45,508 bases of DNA from Clostridiales bacterium (lineage in GTDB: Bacteria; Bacillota; Dethiobacteria; Dethiobacterales; Dethiobacteraceae). Below the pieces are notes generated by a model. That model searched no databases, was not told where the DNA came from, and saw only the letters and a list, made by a program, of their open reading frames with translations. This document shows, in pieces, positions 24,751-32,085 of the stretch. Position numbers and translations under genes: made by a program. Position 1 is the stretch's first letter. The number at the start of each line of letters is the position of its first letter. The DNA is taken from assembly GCA_018335855.1 (NCBI GenBank), contig JAGXRM010000020.1:1-45508 (forward strand), read 5' to 3'.

Positions 24751-24814
24751 AAGCCCTCTAATCAATAGCGGTTACTGATATTATCTTATAGAGCGTGGTA
24801 ACCGTCAATTGTTT

Positions 24815-25642
24815 TTAATAGAATTGATGCAAGCCGCCGGTTAAGAAAAAGCGGACGATGACATAGTTAAAAAGTACCGTGGCAAAACCCAGAGTGTTGA
24901 GCATGGCCACTTTACGGCCCTGCCAGCCGGACATCAACCGGGTATGAAGATAGGCGGCATAGATAATCCAGGTGATACCGGACCAGATTTCTTTATGCTC
25001 CCAGCGCCAAAGCGCTCCCCATACATGCTGGGCCCACATGGCGCCAAGGAAGATGCTGATAGTCAACAGGAAGAAGCCCACGGAGACTAACTTGTAATTG
25101 TAATAATCCAGGATGTCCAGGCTGGGAAGCTTGGATATCAGGGATGAAAAATTTTTCTTTTTTAAGTGATTGTCGACCAGCAAATACATGCCGGAAACAA
25201 CGAAGGCCACGGCAAATGTCCCGTAAGCAACGATAACGGTAAGGATGTGGGCGAAAAGCCAGATACTGCGTAGTTCCGGCCAAAGATCCACGCTGGCCGG
25301 TGTAAAAAAGAAGGCGAAGAAAAGGAAACCAAATAAGAGCGGTGTGGCAAAATAGTAGATTGCCCGAAAATGGTACGCCCGTTCCAGTACCAGCAATACG
25401 ATGGTGGCCACCCAGGCAAAAAACAATAGCGTTTCATGGAAGGTGTACAGGGGGATGTAGCGGTAGACGACGCTGCGGCCAATCATCAGCAGTGTCAGCG
25501 TGATAAAGCCGATGATCAGTAAAATCCGGGCGATGGGTAAAAGTTGTTTCTCCGACGCTGTCAGGTCAATCAGAAATATAACGGCCGCAGAGAAATAGAA
25601 GCAGAGGGAAAGGATATAAAATGCCAAACCGACATTATTCAT
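24815..25642 (-). CDS. HemX/CcsA-like membrane protein (275 aa)
   Basis: About eight membrane helices and a WWD-like loop (WAQHVWGALWRWEHKEIW, residues 203-220) flanked by helices with His (His132, His233) place it in the CcmC/CcsA/HemX haem-handling family. In Bacillus the similar HemX sits next to hemA and lowers glutamyl-tRNA reductase levels. Here it also directly follows hemA (overlap of 4 bp), which favours the HemX role. A part in haem delivery to cytochromes is the alternative, since resB/ccsA and the ccm genes are in the same run. ATG at 25642 follows GGAGGGAGG. Confidence 0.85.
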   Translation of the reverse strand: MNNVGLAFYILSLCFYFSAAVIFLIDLTASEKQLLPIARILLIIGFITLTLLMIGRSVVYRYIPLYTFHETLLFFAWVATIVLLVLERAYHFRAIYYFATPLLFGFLFFAFFFTPASVDLWPELRSIWLFAHILTVIVAYGTFAVAFVVSGMYLLVDNHLKKKNFSSLISKLPSLDILDYYNYKLVSVGFFLLTISIFLGAMWAQHVWGALWRWEHKEIWSGITWIIYAAYLHTRLMSGWQGRKVAMLNTLGFATVLFNYVIVRFFLTGGLHQFY

Positions 25643-26982
25643 ACTCGGCCTCCCTCCACATTGGCTTCTGTCTTTTCTTCTTCCTGCCAGTTGGGTTGGC
25701 CATTGCCGTTAAGCCCTTCATCGAGGTCAAATAACTGACAAAGTGAAGCCACGTAGATATCACTTTTGTCTTCTAAGGCAAACTCTTTGATGCGCAGGAC
25801 CGGTTCCCGTAATATCCGGTTGACGATGGCCCGGGTCAGGTTGTCGACATGCTTCTTTTCCTTGTCACTGAGATTGCCCAGCCTCTTTAAGGATTGCTCC
25901 AACTCCGTTGTACGGATGGATTCCGCTTTACGACGCAGTGCAGTGATCAGCGGCACAACTTCCTGAGTTTTAAACCACATTTGAAACTCGGTGATCTCCT
26001 GGGAAATAATCAGCTTGGCTTTGACCGCCTCCTGCTCCCTGTCTTTCATGTTGGAGGCGACTGCGGCCTGCAAATCATCAATATCATAGAGATAGACGTT
26101 CTCCAGGTCATTGACGAGGGGATCGATATCCCGGGGCACGGCAATATCGATTAGGAAAATAGGCTTGCCACGGCGGGCACGCATGACGGAGGCCATTTCG
26201 TCTTTTTCCAGGACGAAATGGGGTGCACCCGTGGACGAGATAACAATATCGGACTGGATAAGACAGTCGCGGCGTTTTTCGTAGTACTCAGATACGCCAC
26301 CGAAACAGGCCGCTAACTGGTCTGCTCTTGCTTTGGTGCGGTTAACCACAATGACCTTTTTTACACCCTGGTCATAGAGATGGCGCAGTGTTAATTCGCT
26401 CATTTTGCCGGCACCGAGAATCAGGGCCGTCCTGTCGGTAAGGCGGCCGAAAATCTTTTTGGCCAGTTCCACGGCGGCATAGGAAACAGAGGCGGCATTT
26501 TGGTTGATGGCCGTCTCTGTTTGTACACGTTTGGCTGCGGTGACCGCCTGGCGGAACAGGGAATGAAAGATGGTGCCGACGGCGTTAGCTTCATTTGCTT
26601 TGGCATAGGCGTCTTTTACCTGGCCCAAAATCTGTGTTTCTCCGAGAATCATGGAATCCAGGCCGGCGGTGACCGAAAAGAGATGATCCACCGCTTTCTC
26701 CTGGGTAAGTAGATAGAGATTGGGCTTAACAGCTTTGATATCAATTTGTTTAATCTCAGCCAGCATCTCCATCACCAAATCCTGACAGACACTGACATCA
26801 AAACCGGCAACATATATTTCTGTCCGGTTGCATGTAGTTAAAATTACAGCCTCGTTAATCCCGGTACTCTGTTTACAGTACTCCAGGGAACGGGTAAGCT
26901 GGCTCTCTGTAAACGAGAGCTTTTCACGGAGTTCAACCGGAGCTGTTTTATGGTTAATCCCGACAATCATGATTTCTGTCAC
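25639..26982 (-). CDS. hemA: Glutamyl-tRNA reductase
   Basis: First committed step of the C5 route: NADPH-dependent reduction of Glu-tRNA(Glu) to glutamate-1-semialdehyde. The chain of 447 residues begins with IVGINHKTAPVELREKLSF; the catalytic Cys51 lies in LTTCNRTEIYVAG; the NADPH fold follows at about 185 (TALILGAGKMSELTLRHL); the C-terminal helical dimerisation domain contains MASVMRARRGKPIFLIDIAV. GTG at 26982 has GAGGTG 6 bases upstream; ATG 26970 is also served by AGGTGA, so the true start is uncertain by four residues. Confidence 0.96.
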   Translation of the reverse strand: MTEIMIVGINHKTAPVELREKLSFTESQLTRSLEYCKQSTGINEAVILTTCNRTEIYVAGFDVSVCQDLVMEMLAEIKQIDIKAVKPNLYLLTQEKAVDHLFSVTAGLDSMILGETQILGQVKDAYAKANEANAVGTIFHSLFRQAVTAAKRVQTETAINQNAASVSYAAVELAKKIFGRLTDRTALILGAGKMSELTLRHLYDQGVKKVIVVNRTKARADQLAACFGGVSEYYEKRRDCLIQSDIVISSTGAPHFVLEKDEMASVMRARRGKPIFLIDIAVPRDIDPLVNDLENVYLYDIDDLQAAVASNMKDREQEAVKAKLIISQEITEFQMWFKTQEVVPLITALRRKAESIRTTELEQSLKRLGNLSDKEKKHVDNLTRAIVNRILREPVLRIKEFALEDKSDIYVASLCQLFDLDEGLNGNGQPNWQEEEKTEANVEGGRV

Positions 26983-27146
26983 CTAGTACACCTCGTATCC
27001 CGGTTTTCGCCAGGCGGCATGTAGTTACTCCAGTAACTATGGATGCTGTAAATACCTGATACGCTAACAATATCAAACCAGAGGAGAATCAGGCAGTAGC
27101 AGGATGCCCTGCCACCGCCGTCTCCCGGTTCTTATGCTTCTTCGAT
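26983..27146. other. 164-bp gap before hemA with a possible internal promoter
   Basis: This is the largest gap in the ccmA-to-ahbB run. On the minus strand TTGATA, a 16-base spacer and TATTTA form a weak promoter candidate. A short dyad TAGTTACT-CC-AGTAACTA (27022-27039) lies just downstream of it and could be an operator. No gene is present. Confidence 0.3.
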
Positions 27147-28034
27147 TTAACCGAATGAATGAATGCCGGAAAGCAACCAGGCCACACCCATCCAGGTGAA
27201 CATCATGGCAACCCAGCCGACCAAAACCAGGGCGACTGTTTTTTTGCCGGTCCAGCCCCGGGTAAAGCGGGCATGGAGGTAAACGGCAAAGACAAACCAG
27301 GTAATCAAAGACCACATTTCCTTGGGATCCCAACCCCAGTAACGGCCCCATGATTGGTCGGCCCAGATGGCACCGGTGATAATCATCACCGTCTGAAAAA
27401 GGAAGCCGAATACAGAAGCGCGGTACATATACTCTTCCAGCACTCTGGGCTGAGGCAGTGCCTGTGTCAGTGTTTTCAGAAAGGGGGAACCTTTCACCGC
27501 ATCCTTTTTGTTTTCCATCACGTACTTGAGTACCCACATCAGCGCGGCGGCAAAAGCCAGGGAGAACCCGGCGTAGCCTAGCACCGAAGCGCTAACATGG
27601 AATTTCAGCCAGTTGGACTGGAGTACAGGAGGCAGGGGATTGTGAGCACGGCTGATTTTGGGAAAAAGAGTGATATAGCTGATATAGAGCATGACCACAG
27701 GCATTAAGAACGCGCCAACGGCGTGATACTTATCTTTCAGCCGCCATTCTGTCCAGGCATAGACGAGAACTGTGGACCAGATAAACATGTTGCCAAACTC
27801 AAAGTGGCCGACAAAGGGGACGCGCATTACATTCACTGTCCGTGTTAAGATAAATGCGGTATGAATCAGGAAGGCAACACGGAGGGTGTTGGCGGCAAAA
27901 CCGCCCCACTCCTTTTTGCCAAACAGATTTATTACATAACCGACCGTCGCCAGCAGATACACCACAACGGCGATGACAAACAATGTGTTCTCCACAAGCA
28001 AGCCGGTAGGAGATACGTTAATCAAACCACCCAT
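27147..28034 (-). CDS. ccsA: CcsA/ResC-type cytochrome c synthetase subunit (295 aa)
   Basis: System II cytochrome c synthetase component: it presents haem outside the membrane through the tryptophan-rich WWD loop (IWADQSWGRYWGWDPKEM, residues 223-240). About eight helices are seen, with the flanking His residues (His146 in WLKFHVSAS and His254 in YLHARF). It forms one complex with ResB, encoded immediately upstream with a 2-bp gap. ATG at 28034 follows GAGGGAG. In ResBC-type organisms this complex is enough to attach haem to CXXCH motifs, of which this locus encodes at least 62. Confidence 0.93.
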   Translation of the reverse strand: MGGLINVSPTGLLVENTLFVIAVVVYLLATVGYVINLFGKKEWGGFAANTLRVAFLIHTAFILTRTVNVMRVPFVGHFEFGNMFIWSTVLVYAWTEWRLKDKYHAVGAFLMPVVMLYISYITLFPKISRAHNPLPPVLQSNWLKFHVSASVLGYAGFSLAFAAALMWVLKYVMENKKDAVKGSPFLKTLTQALPQPRVLEEYMYRASVFGFLFQTVMIITGAIWADQSWGRYWGWDPKEMWSLITWFVFAVYLHARFTRGWTGKKTVALVLVGWVAMMFTWMGVAWLLSGIHSFG

Positions 28035-28036
28035 GA

Positions 28037-29356
28037 TTATTCTCCCTCTCTGTTTCTAATTTCAGATTCTATCCGTTCCATAATCTGCTCCACGCCTAAA
28101 CGGTTGCGGTAACCTCGGCCGCCGACGACAAGAGAAGATGTCTTTGCATCAAACGTAGCCCAGAAACGACGCGGGAAGAGGAAAAAGCTCATATAAAGGC
28201 CGATGACCATGAGCACAGCTCCGATAAAGAGAATCGGGCGGCCCAGGTTTTTGGCGATAGAATATACAGCAGCGTTCTCAAACCCGGTCAGTGTAATTTC
28301 CACCGGACCGTTTGGTGTCTCCAGCGTCGCAGGCTCGTTCAATTCCAGCAAGTCCCAGGGCTCTTGTTGACCATTGATAGTGATGCGGTACGCTAACACC
28401 GGCCGGTTGGGGTTATAACTCTTGGACGTGGGGCGACCGCCTGCCGCCATGGTAAAGTCGGGGAAAAACGCCAGCGATTCAAACTGTACCCCCTTGTCTT
28501 GCAGAAAATATCTGTCACCTTCGAAGAATTTTAACTCTTCAACAGTTCCTGTCGCCGGATCCGTGATATTTACCTGGGAAATCCAGAGGAAGGTGGAATG
28601 GTAGATAGAAGTTCCTTCGAACCGGAGAGGGTCGTTAATGGAGACGGTTCCCTCTTTAATGACCTTACCATTCCGGGTTATGGTTACATCACTGTAGACC
28701 CGGGGGCGTACTGTGGGGTCTTTTTCAAAAACCATCCGAACTTCACCGATATCCGCCCGCCAGTTCCCTTGGGTCACAAAAAAGTTGTCGCCACTCATCC
28801 CGCCGTTTCGCGTCTCATACCCTGTCAGGGCACCGTACATGGCACCGAGGAGAATAAGCAGCAGGCTGAGGTGAGTAACAATAGAACCAAAGTAACCGAA
28901 CTTACCCCTTTCCCCAAAGAGAGTGATGCCTTCAGAGGTTTCCTGGACAGTAGTCTGCAGGCCATTGGATTTAAAAATCTGTTGTACACTGGCAAGAGGT
29001 TCGTCTCCCGGCGACTTGACTTTAATCACCCGGTTAATCTGCATTTTTTTGATGCCATCCGCTGTCATCTCCCGTTTGGGCTGGAACGCCTGACGGGTCA
29101 GGGGGCCGATTCGCTCAATGGTACAGAGAAGCAGATTGAGCGCGGTAAAAGCCATAATGCCCACAAACCACCAGGAAGTGTAGATAGAGGAGATAGCTGT
29201 ATTCATTTCTTGCGTGGTCGCGAACACAGATATAACAGCAAGGAGCAGCAAAAGAATAATACCCAGTTGCATGGAGCTTAAAAAGTTCAGAATCTGTTTT
29301 ATCGGGCTAGCCTGTGTTGATTGTTGTTCAGGCAGCCCCGGTGTTTCCTGTGCCAA
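28037..29356 (-). CDS. resB: ResB/Ccs1-like cytochrome c biogenesis protein (439 aa)
   Basis: This is the partner of CcsA/ResC in System II. The start is TTG at 29356, with GGAGGG 6 bases upstream. Three N-terminal helices (FLSSMQLGIILLLLLAVISV; SWWFVGIMAFTALNLLLCTI; a third near residue 155 in GSIVTHLSLLLILLGAMYGA, which holds a conserved His) are followed by a large extracytoplasmic beta-rich domain. The C-terminal helix is near residue 390 (GRPILFIGAVLMVIGLYMSF). The extra domain is thought to bind apocytochrome. The gene is coupled to ccsA and lies downstream of ccmE in the same run, so both maturation systems are expressed together. Confidence 0.92.
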   Translation of the reverse strand: MAQETPGLPEQQSTQASPIKQILNFLSSMQLGIILLLLLAVISVFATTQEMNTAISSIYTSWWFVGIMAFTALNLLLCTIERIGPLTRQAFQPKREMTADGIKKMQINRVIKVKSPGDEPLASVQQIFKSNGLQTTVQETSEGITLFGERGKFGYFGSIVTHLSLLLILLGAMYGALTGYETRNGGMSGDNFFVTQGNWRADIGEVRMVFEKDPTVRPRVYSDVTITRNGKVIKEGTVSINDPLRFEGTSIYHSTFLWISQVNITDPATGTVEELKFFEGDRYFLQDKGVQFESLAFFPDFTMAAGGRPTSKSYNPNRPVLAYRITINGQQEPWDLLELNEPATLETPNGPVEITLTGFENAAVYSIAKNLGRPILFIGAVLMVIGLYMSFFLFPRRFWATFDAKTSSLVVGGRGYRNRLGVEQIMERIESEIRNREGE

Positions 29357-29394
29357 CGTTATCCCTCCAAAATGTTAGTTGATCACATCCTTAT

Positions 29395-29754
29395 TTACTG
29401 CGCTTCGTATTTGGAAGGGCACTTAACAAGAATGCGTTGAGCGGTAAATCCTCCATCCGCGTATTTACCGACGACGACGATATTGTCTGCTTCCATCAGG
29501 TTTTGCGGAATTGGGCCTTTATGGAAAACCCGGACAACTTTACCATCCATGTCTTCCATCTCAAAAGAAAAGCTGTTTTCATCAATCTGAATCGTACCAT
29601 CAATGCCGTAACCTTTAACCTGTACTGAACGGGACGATTCCTCCGCGTACGCAAATGTTACGTATGGAGTGAGTGCGCTGGAAATAGAGCGATACCCACC
29701 TACACCAAACACCACTAATAGTAGCAGTAAAACCAGTTTATCATATCTCTTCAC
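29395..29754 (-). CDS. ccmE: Haem chaperone CcmE, CX3Y type (119 aa)
   Basis: CcmE is a membrane-anchored OB-fold protein that covalently carries haem between CcmC and the ligation step. GTG at 29754 has AAGGAGG about 9 bases upstream. One N-terminal helix (residues 6-24) is followed by a beta-rich domain (VQVKGYGIDGTIQID and VVRVFHKGPIPQNLM). The haem site at the C-terminus is Cys112-Pro-Ser-Lys-Tyr116, the CX3Y variant known from Desulfovibrio and archaea, rather than the HX3Y of most proteobacteria. The chain is short and stops four residues after the motif. It overlaps ccmD by 14 bp. Confidence 0.92.
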   Translation of the reverse strand: MKRYDKLVLLLLLVVFGVGGYRSISSALTPYVTFAYAEESSRSVQVKGYGIDGTIQIDENSFSFEMEDMDGKVVRVFHKGPIPQNLMEADNIVVVGKYADGGFTAQRILVKCPSKYEAQ

Positions 29755-29857
29755 GTCGTTCCGCCTCCTTGACTTTGATATCTACCCGCAGAACATACAG
29801 AAACAGTCCAACCCATGTAATTAATGTAACGGCGAGGACAAATCCCAACTCACCCAT
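29741..29857 (-). CDS. ccmD: CcmD-like small membrane protein (38 aa)
   Basis: ATG at 29857 follows GAGGGAGGG, only 3 bp after the ccmC stop. The peptide is one membrane helix (LGFVLAVTLITWVGLFLYVL) followed by a charged tail (RVDIKVKEAERREEI), the layout of CcmD, which holds CcmE to CcmC and the CcmAB transporter. The position between ccmC and ccmE is the canonical one. The stop TGA overlaps the ccmE start region. Confidence 0.85.
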   Translation of the reverse strand: MGELGFVLAVTLITWVGLFLYVLRVDIKVKEAERREEI

Positions 29858-29860
29858 GGC

Positions 29861-30517
29861 TTAACCCTCCCTCTTCATGGCTTGTTTATATAGCAGATTT
29901 TCAAGACGCATCTGTACTTTATACATCCAGACATAGAGTCCTGTAAAGCCCGCCAGTGAAGATAAAAACACATGCAACATTTTACGGTCCATGTCTAAGC
30001 TGCGCTGAGGAATATTAATCAGATCCGGATGTAGCGATGAATAAACCCGTGGTATGACAAAGACCAAAAAAGGTACGGTGATAAATGCCAGAATTGCATA
30101 GACTGCTGAGAGCCGGGCGCGCGTGTCCGAGTCAGTTATGGAACTGCGCAGAACGAAGTAGGCACCGTAAATTAAGAGTAACACAAAGATGGATGTCTGA
30201 CGGGGATCCCAGTTCCAATACCAGCCCCAGGCCCCTTTGGACCAGATGGCGCCGGTTACCGTGGCAAGGATGCAGAAAATTGTCCCAAGTTCCGCATTTA
30301 TCTGCGCCTGCCGGTCAAGTCTGATATCTTTTTTCCGTAAGTAGCCAATAGCGTTAACCATGGCCATCAGATAAGCCAGTACCGCAATCCAGGCGGCAGG
30401 GACATGATAGACGATAATACGTCCTGTCTCCCCCAGCCCTTGTGTAGCCGGCATGTAGAGGAATGATGCCACGATAACCACAGTCATCCAGATTCCAAGT
30501 ATTATTTGCCAGATCAC
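29861..30517 (-). CDS. ccmC: Haem lyase CcmC (218 aa)
   Basis: CcmC loads haem onto CcmE at the outer face of the membrane. The start is GTG at 30517 with GAGGGG 6 bases upstream. Six helices flank the WWD loop (WGWYWNWDPRQTS, residues 97-109). The two axial haem His residues of the family are recognisable as His38 (VYHVPAAW) and His163 (SSLHPDL). The length of 218 is slightly short of the E. coli protein but complete. It lies between ccmB and ccmD. Confidence 0.93.
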   Translation of the reverse strand: MIWQIILGIWMTVVIVASFLYMPATQGLGETGRIIVYHVPAAWIAVLAYLMAMVNAIGYLRKKDIRLDRQAQINAELGTIFCILATVTGAIWSKGAWGWYWNWDPRQTSIFVLLLIYGAYFVLRSSITDSDTRARLSAVYAILAFITVPFLVFVIPRVYSSLHPDLINIPQRSLDMDRKMLHVFLSSLAGFTGLYVWMYKVQMRLENLLYKQAMKREG

Positions 30518-30562
30518 TCTTTTCCCCTCACTTCCATAGGTATAAATTTGTATAATGGCGAA

Positions 30563-31246
30563 TTAATCGTTCCAAACATACTCAAAAAGCAGTAAAGATG
30601 CAACAACGGCAATACCATTGTAGAAAAACAATAGTCCTAAGTCCGGCGTGACCAGTTCCATGGAAACCCCACTCATCGTAGAACGGGTACCGCTGATGGC
30701 GCCAATTAACAGGGGAAGAAGAATGGGAAACGCCAGAACGGTCAGTAGGGATCCTTTAGCTCCCGCCTTGGCGACGATGGCCGCCAGGATAGTACTGGCT
30801 CCAGCCAGGCCGAGACTGCCAAGGAAGACAATCGCTACAAAGGCAACCGGCATGGCAATATCCAGATTGAGCATCACGAGAAACATTGGTACGACCAGAA
30901 TCGATAAACTAAAGAGAAGAGCCACATTGAAGAAGTATTTTCCCAGATAAACTGGCTCCGGTTCAGCTGCCAGCTTGAGCGCAATAACCGTACCTGTTTC
31001 TTCCTCGTGAACAAAGGTACGAGACAGGCCAGCCATAGCCGAAAAGAATAAAATGATCCAAAGCAGAGCCGCGGCGATATCTGTATCGGGGGCAAACCCG
31101 CCCACGGAGAAACTGACAGTGACCAGTGTGGTAACGGCGAACATCACAAGCGCACTGTACGCGTAACGGGTCCTAAACTCAATGCGAAGATCCTTACGCA
31201 GCACGGCCATCCCCTGATTAAGCCAGGGAAAGAGTCTTGTCAGCAT
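30563..31246 (-). CDS. ccmB: ABC transporter permease CcmB (227 aa)
   Basis: CcmB is the membrane part of the CcmAB transporter, which uses ATP to release holo-CcmE from CcmC. ATG at 31246 follows GGGAGG; the start overlaps ccmA by 29 bp. Six helices are seen, with family blocks such as AVLRKDLRIEFRTRYAYSAL, ILFFSAMAGLSRTFVHEEET and AFPILLPLLIGAISG. The EE(T) motif in the first cytoplasmic loop is typical of the contact with CcmA. Confidence 0.93.
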   Translation of the reverse strand: MLTRLFPWLNQGMAVLRKDLRIEFRTRYAYSALVMFAVTTLVTVSFSVGGFAPDTDIAAALLWIILFFSAMAGLSRTFVHEEETGTVIALKLAAEPEPVYLGKYFFNVALLFSLSILVVPMFLVMLNLDIAMPVAFVAIVFLGSLGLAGASTILAAIVAKAGAKGSLLTVLAFPILLPLLIGAISGTRSTMSGVSMELVTPDLGLLFFYNGIAVVASLLLFEYVWND

Positions 31247-31835
31247 AAGACACCTCCCGGGGCTCATTGGTAGCCATAATCACGATACCTTTTTCCCGTT
31301 GACGGCGTATCACACTATCGACCAGCGCTACACCTTTTTCGTCCAGATTCGTCGTCGGCTCGTCCAGAACCAGAATATATGGGTCGTGGAGTAAAGCGTA
31401 GGCATACTTCATCCGCTGCTTCATTCCTGACGAATACGTACCGACATAATCGTTTCCCCGCCCTTTTAAACCTACCATCTCCAGAATCTCCCGTGCTCTG
31501 TCCAGCGTAAAAGGCAGGCCTCTTACCCCTGAAAAAAACTCCAGGTTCTCCACGGCTGTCAGTTCGCCGTACAGCTCAAGATCGGGGGAAACTAAGCCAA
31601 TCTGTGCCCGTTTCTCACGGGGAGAAAGGGATTTTCCATCCAGCGTAAACAACACTTCACCGGAAGTGGCGGGAATCAGACCGCAAAGGATACGTAAGAA
31701 TGTCGTTTTACCCGCACCGTTGTGGCCAAGCACCACAAAGACGGAGCGGTCGGGAACGATGACATTTATATCTGTAAATAGCTTACGGTAGGAGTAAGCT
31801 TTGCTAAGATGCTTTACTTCAACTTGGTTTAGCAA
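31218..31835 (-). CDS. ccmA: ABC transporter ATPase CcmA (205 aa)
   Basis: ATPase of the CcmABCD complex. Walker A is GHNGAGKT (residues 37-44), the signature is TYSSGMKQR, Walker B is ILVLDEPTTNLD, and the H-loop His is replaced (VIMATNEP), which is common in CcmA. The start is TTG at 31835, with GAGGGG 8 bases upstream. It is the first gene of the co-directed run to ahbB; an extended -10 promoter lies 48 bp upstream. Confidence 0.92.
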   Translation of the reverse strand: MLNQVEVKHLSKAYSYRKLFTDINVIVPDRSVFVVLGHNGAGKTTFLRILCGLIPATSGEVLFTLDGKSLSPREKRAQIGLVSPDLELYGELTAVENLEFFSGVRGLPFTLDRAREILEMVGLKGRGNDYVGTYSSGMKQRMKYAYALLHDPYILVLDEPTTNLDEKGVALVDSVIRRQREKGIVIMATNEPREVSYADKTLSLA

Positions 31836-31882
31836 GCTTTCCGCCCCTCTCAGGGAAAGATTGGCACTTTTATCTACTATAA

Positions 31883-31891
31883 ATTATACCA
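31883..31891 (-). promoter_or_regulatory. Extended -10 promoter for the ccm-res-hem-ahb run
   Basis: On the minus strand TGGTATAAT is a perfect extended -10 (TG-N-TATAAT); a -35 is weak (TTTCAC at an odd distance). It is the only promoter-like sequence between asnB and ccmA, about 48 bp before the TTG start at 31835. Confidence 0.55.
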
Positions 31892-32004
31892 CTGTGCCGT
31901 ATGTGAAACGTGAAAGTTCTGTGACTAAAGAACGAATTTTTTCTGACGCTTGTCTGCACGCACTCCCCCTGCAGCGTTTCTGCGCACCTCAGGGGACGGT
32001 ATAC

Positions 32005-32037
32005 ACACACAAGAAAAGCGCCTGTAAAAAGCGCTTT
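32005..32037 (-). terminator. Terminator of asnB
   Basis: AAAGCGC (32015-32021) pairs with GCGCTTT (32031-32037); on the minus strand GCGCTTTTCTTG follows. The stem is 7 bp with a 9-base loop. It lies about 50 bp beyond the asnB stop. Confidence 0.55.
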
Positions 32038-32085
32038 GAAGAAGTTCGCTATTTTTTTGTAATTTCCTTTTTTATACCTATAGTT

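Noticed and set aside
27073-27537. A 154-codon minus-strand frame overlapping ccsA
   Set aside because: It lies in the wrong frame of ccsA, which has a clear WWD motif and membrane helices.
31991-32000. A third copy of the GGGGACGG palindrome
   Set aside because: Only about 10 bp of the core are present and there is no inverted partner, so it is at most a remnant and not listed as a repeat.
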